Shown piece after piece: positions 5,947-5,985 of a stretch of DNA of 5,985 bases. A program made the position numbers and the translations under genes. Below the pieces are notes generated by a model, which was not told the origin of the DNA, searched no databases, and saw nothing but the letters and a program-made list of their open reading frames with translations. Position 1 is the stretch's first letter. Each line of letters opens with the position of its first letter. The DNA is from Allobrachymonas sp. (GTDB lineage: Bacteria; Pseudomonadota; Gammaproteobacteria; Burkholderiales; Burkholderiaceae_C), in contig JAGOGU010000089.1 of assembly GCA_017996515.1 (NCBI GenBank), positions 1 to 5,985 of the forward strand, written 5' to 3'.

Positions 5947-5957
5947 ATTATAAAATA
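5941..5957. repeat. AT-only 17-base palindrome
   Basis: TATTTTAT (5941-5948) and ATAAAATA (5950-5957) are perfect inverses around a single T. It overlaps the candidate -10 element. It could be an operator for a dimeric repressor or a weak hairpin ending the protease transcript; neither can be decided from sequence. Confidence 0.5.
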
Positions 5958-5985
5958 GTATTCATTTATTCGTGGGATTACATAT

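Larger units (their letters stand above)
5908..5985. other. Very AT-rich tail downstream of the protease gene
   Basis: About 15 of these 78 bases are G or C (about 19%), an abrupt change from the GC-rich genes before it. It contains TATAACG (5909-5915), inverse of CGTTATA (5936-5942), and a 17-base palindrome. No reading frame of note begins here. It may be a promoter region for a gene beyond the window or the edge of a transferred segment. Confidence 0.6.

Overview
The window reads as ordinary chromosomal envelope-biogenesis DNA from a Gram-negative bacterium, most likely a betaproteobacterium of the order Burkholderiales. That placement is inferred from the protein sequences and the moderately high G+C coding DNA, not from a marker gene. 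Four protein genes are well supported. No rRNA, tRNA, CRISPR array, insertion sequence or phage gene was seen.

Left half, minus strand: lptD (outer-membrane LPS translocon barrel) is followed after about 33 bases by surA (periplasmic chaperone/peptidyl-prolyl isomerase), almost certainly one transcript. The pairing is functional: SurA helps deliver and fold outer-membrane barrels, and LptD is one of its demanding clients. In many proteobacteria pdxA and rsmA follow surA; only 26 bases remain past the surA stop, so this cannot be tested here.

Middle: about 345 bases separate lptD from a divergent kinase gene on the plus strand. This region is packed with short direct and inverted repeats and has a GC hairpin plus short T-run just before the kinase gene. 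Right half, plus strand: an aminoglycoside-phosphotransferase-fold kinase, best read as AmgK-like (N-acetylmuramate/N-acetylglucosamine anomeric kinase of peptidoglycan recycling), then a 190-base structured gap, then a small M50 (site-2 type) membrane metalloprotease. The nucleotidyltransferase MurU, which often follows amgK, is not here. After the protease the DNA drops abruptly to about 19% G+C and contains an AT-only palindrome; this may be the edge of a different genomic segment or the promoter region of a gene beyond the window.

The most notable points are a SurA with a single parvulin domain (the P1 module appears absent) and a basic Thr/Pro-rich linker, an LptD whose N-terminal cysteine pair sits in a CxxC after the OstA domain rather than at the mature N-terminus, the missing murU, and possible leader-type regulation ahead of both plus-strand genes. 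I see no convincing novel multi-gene system.
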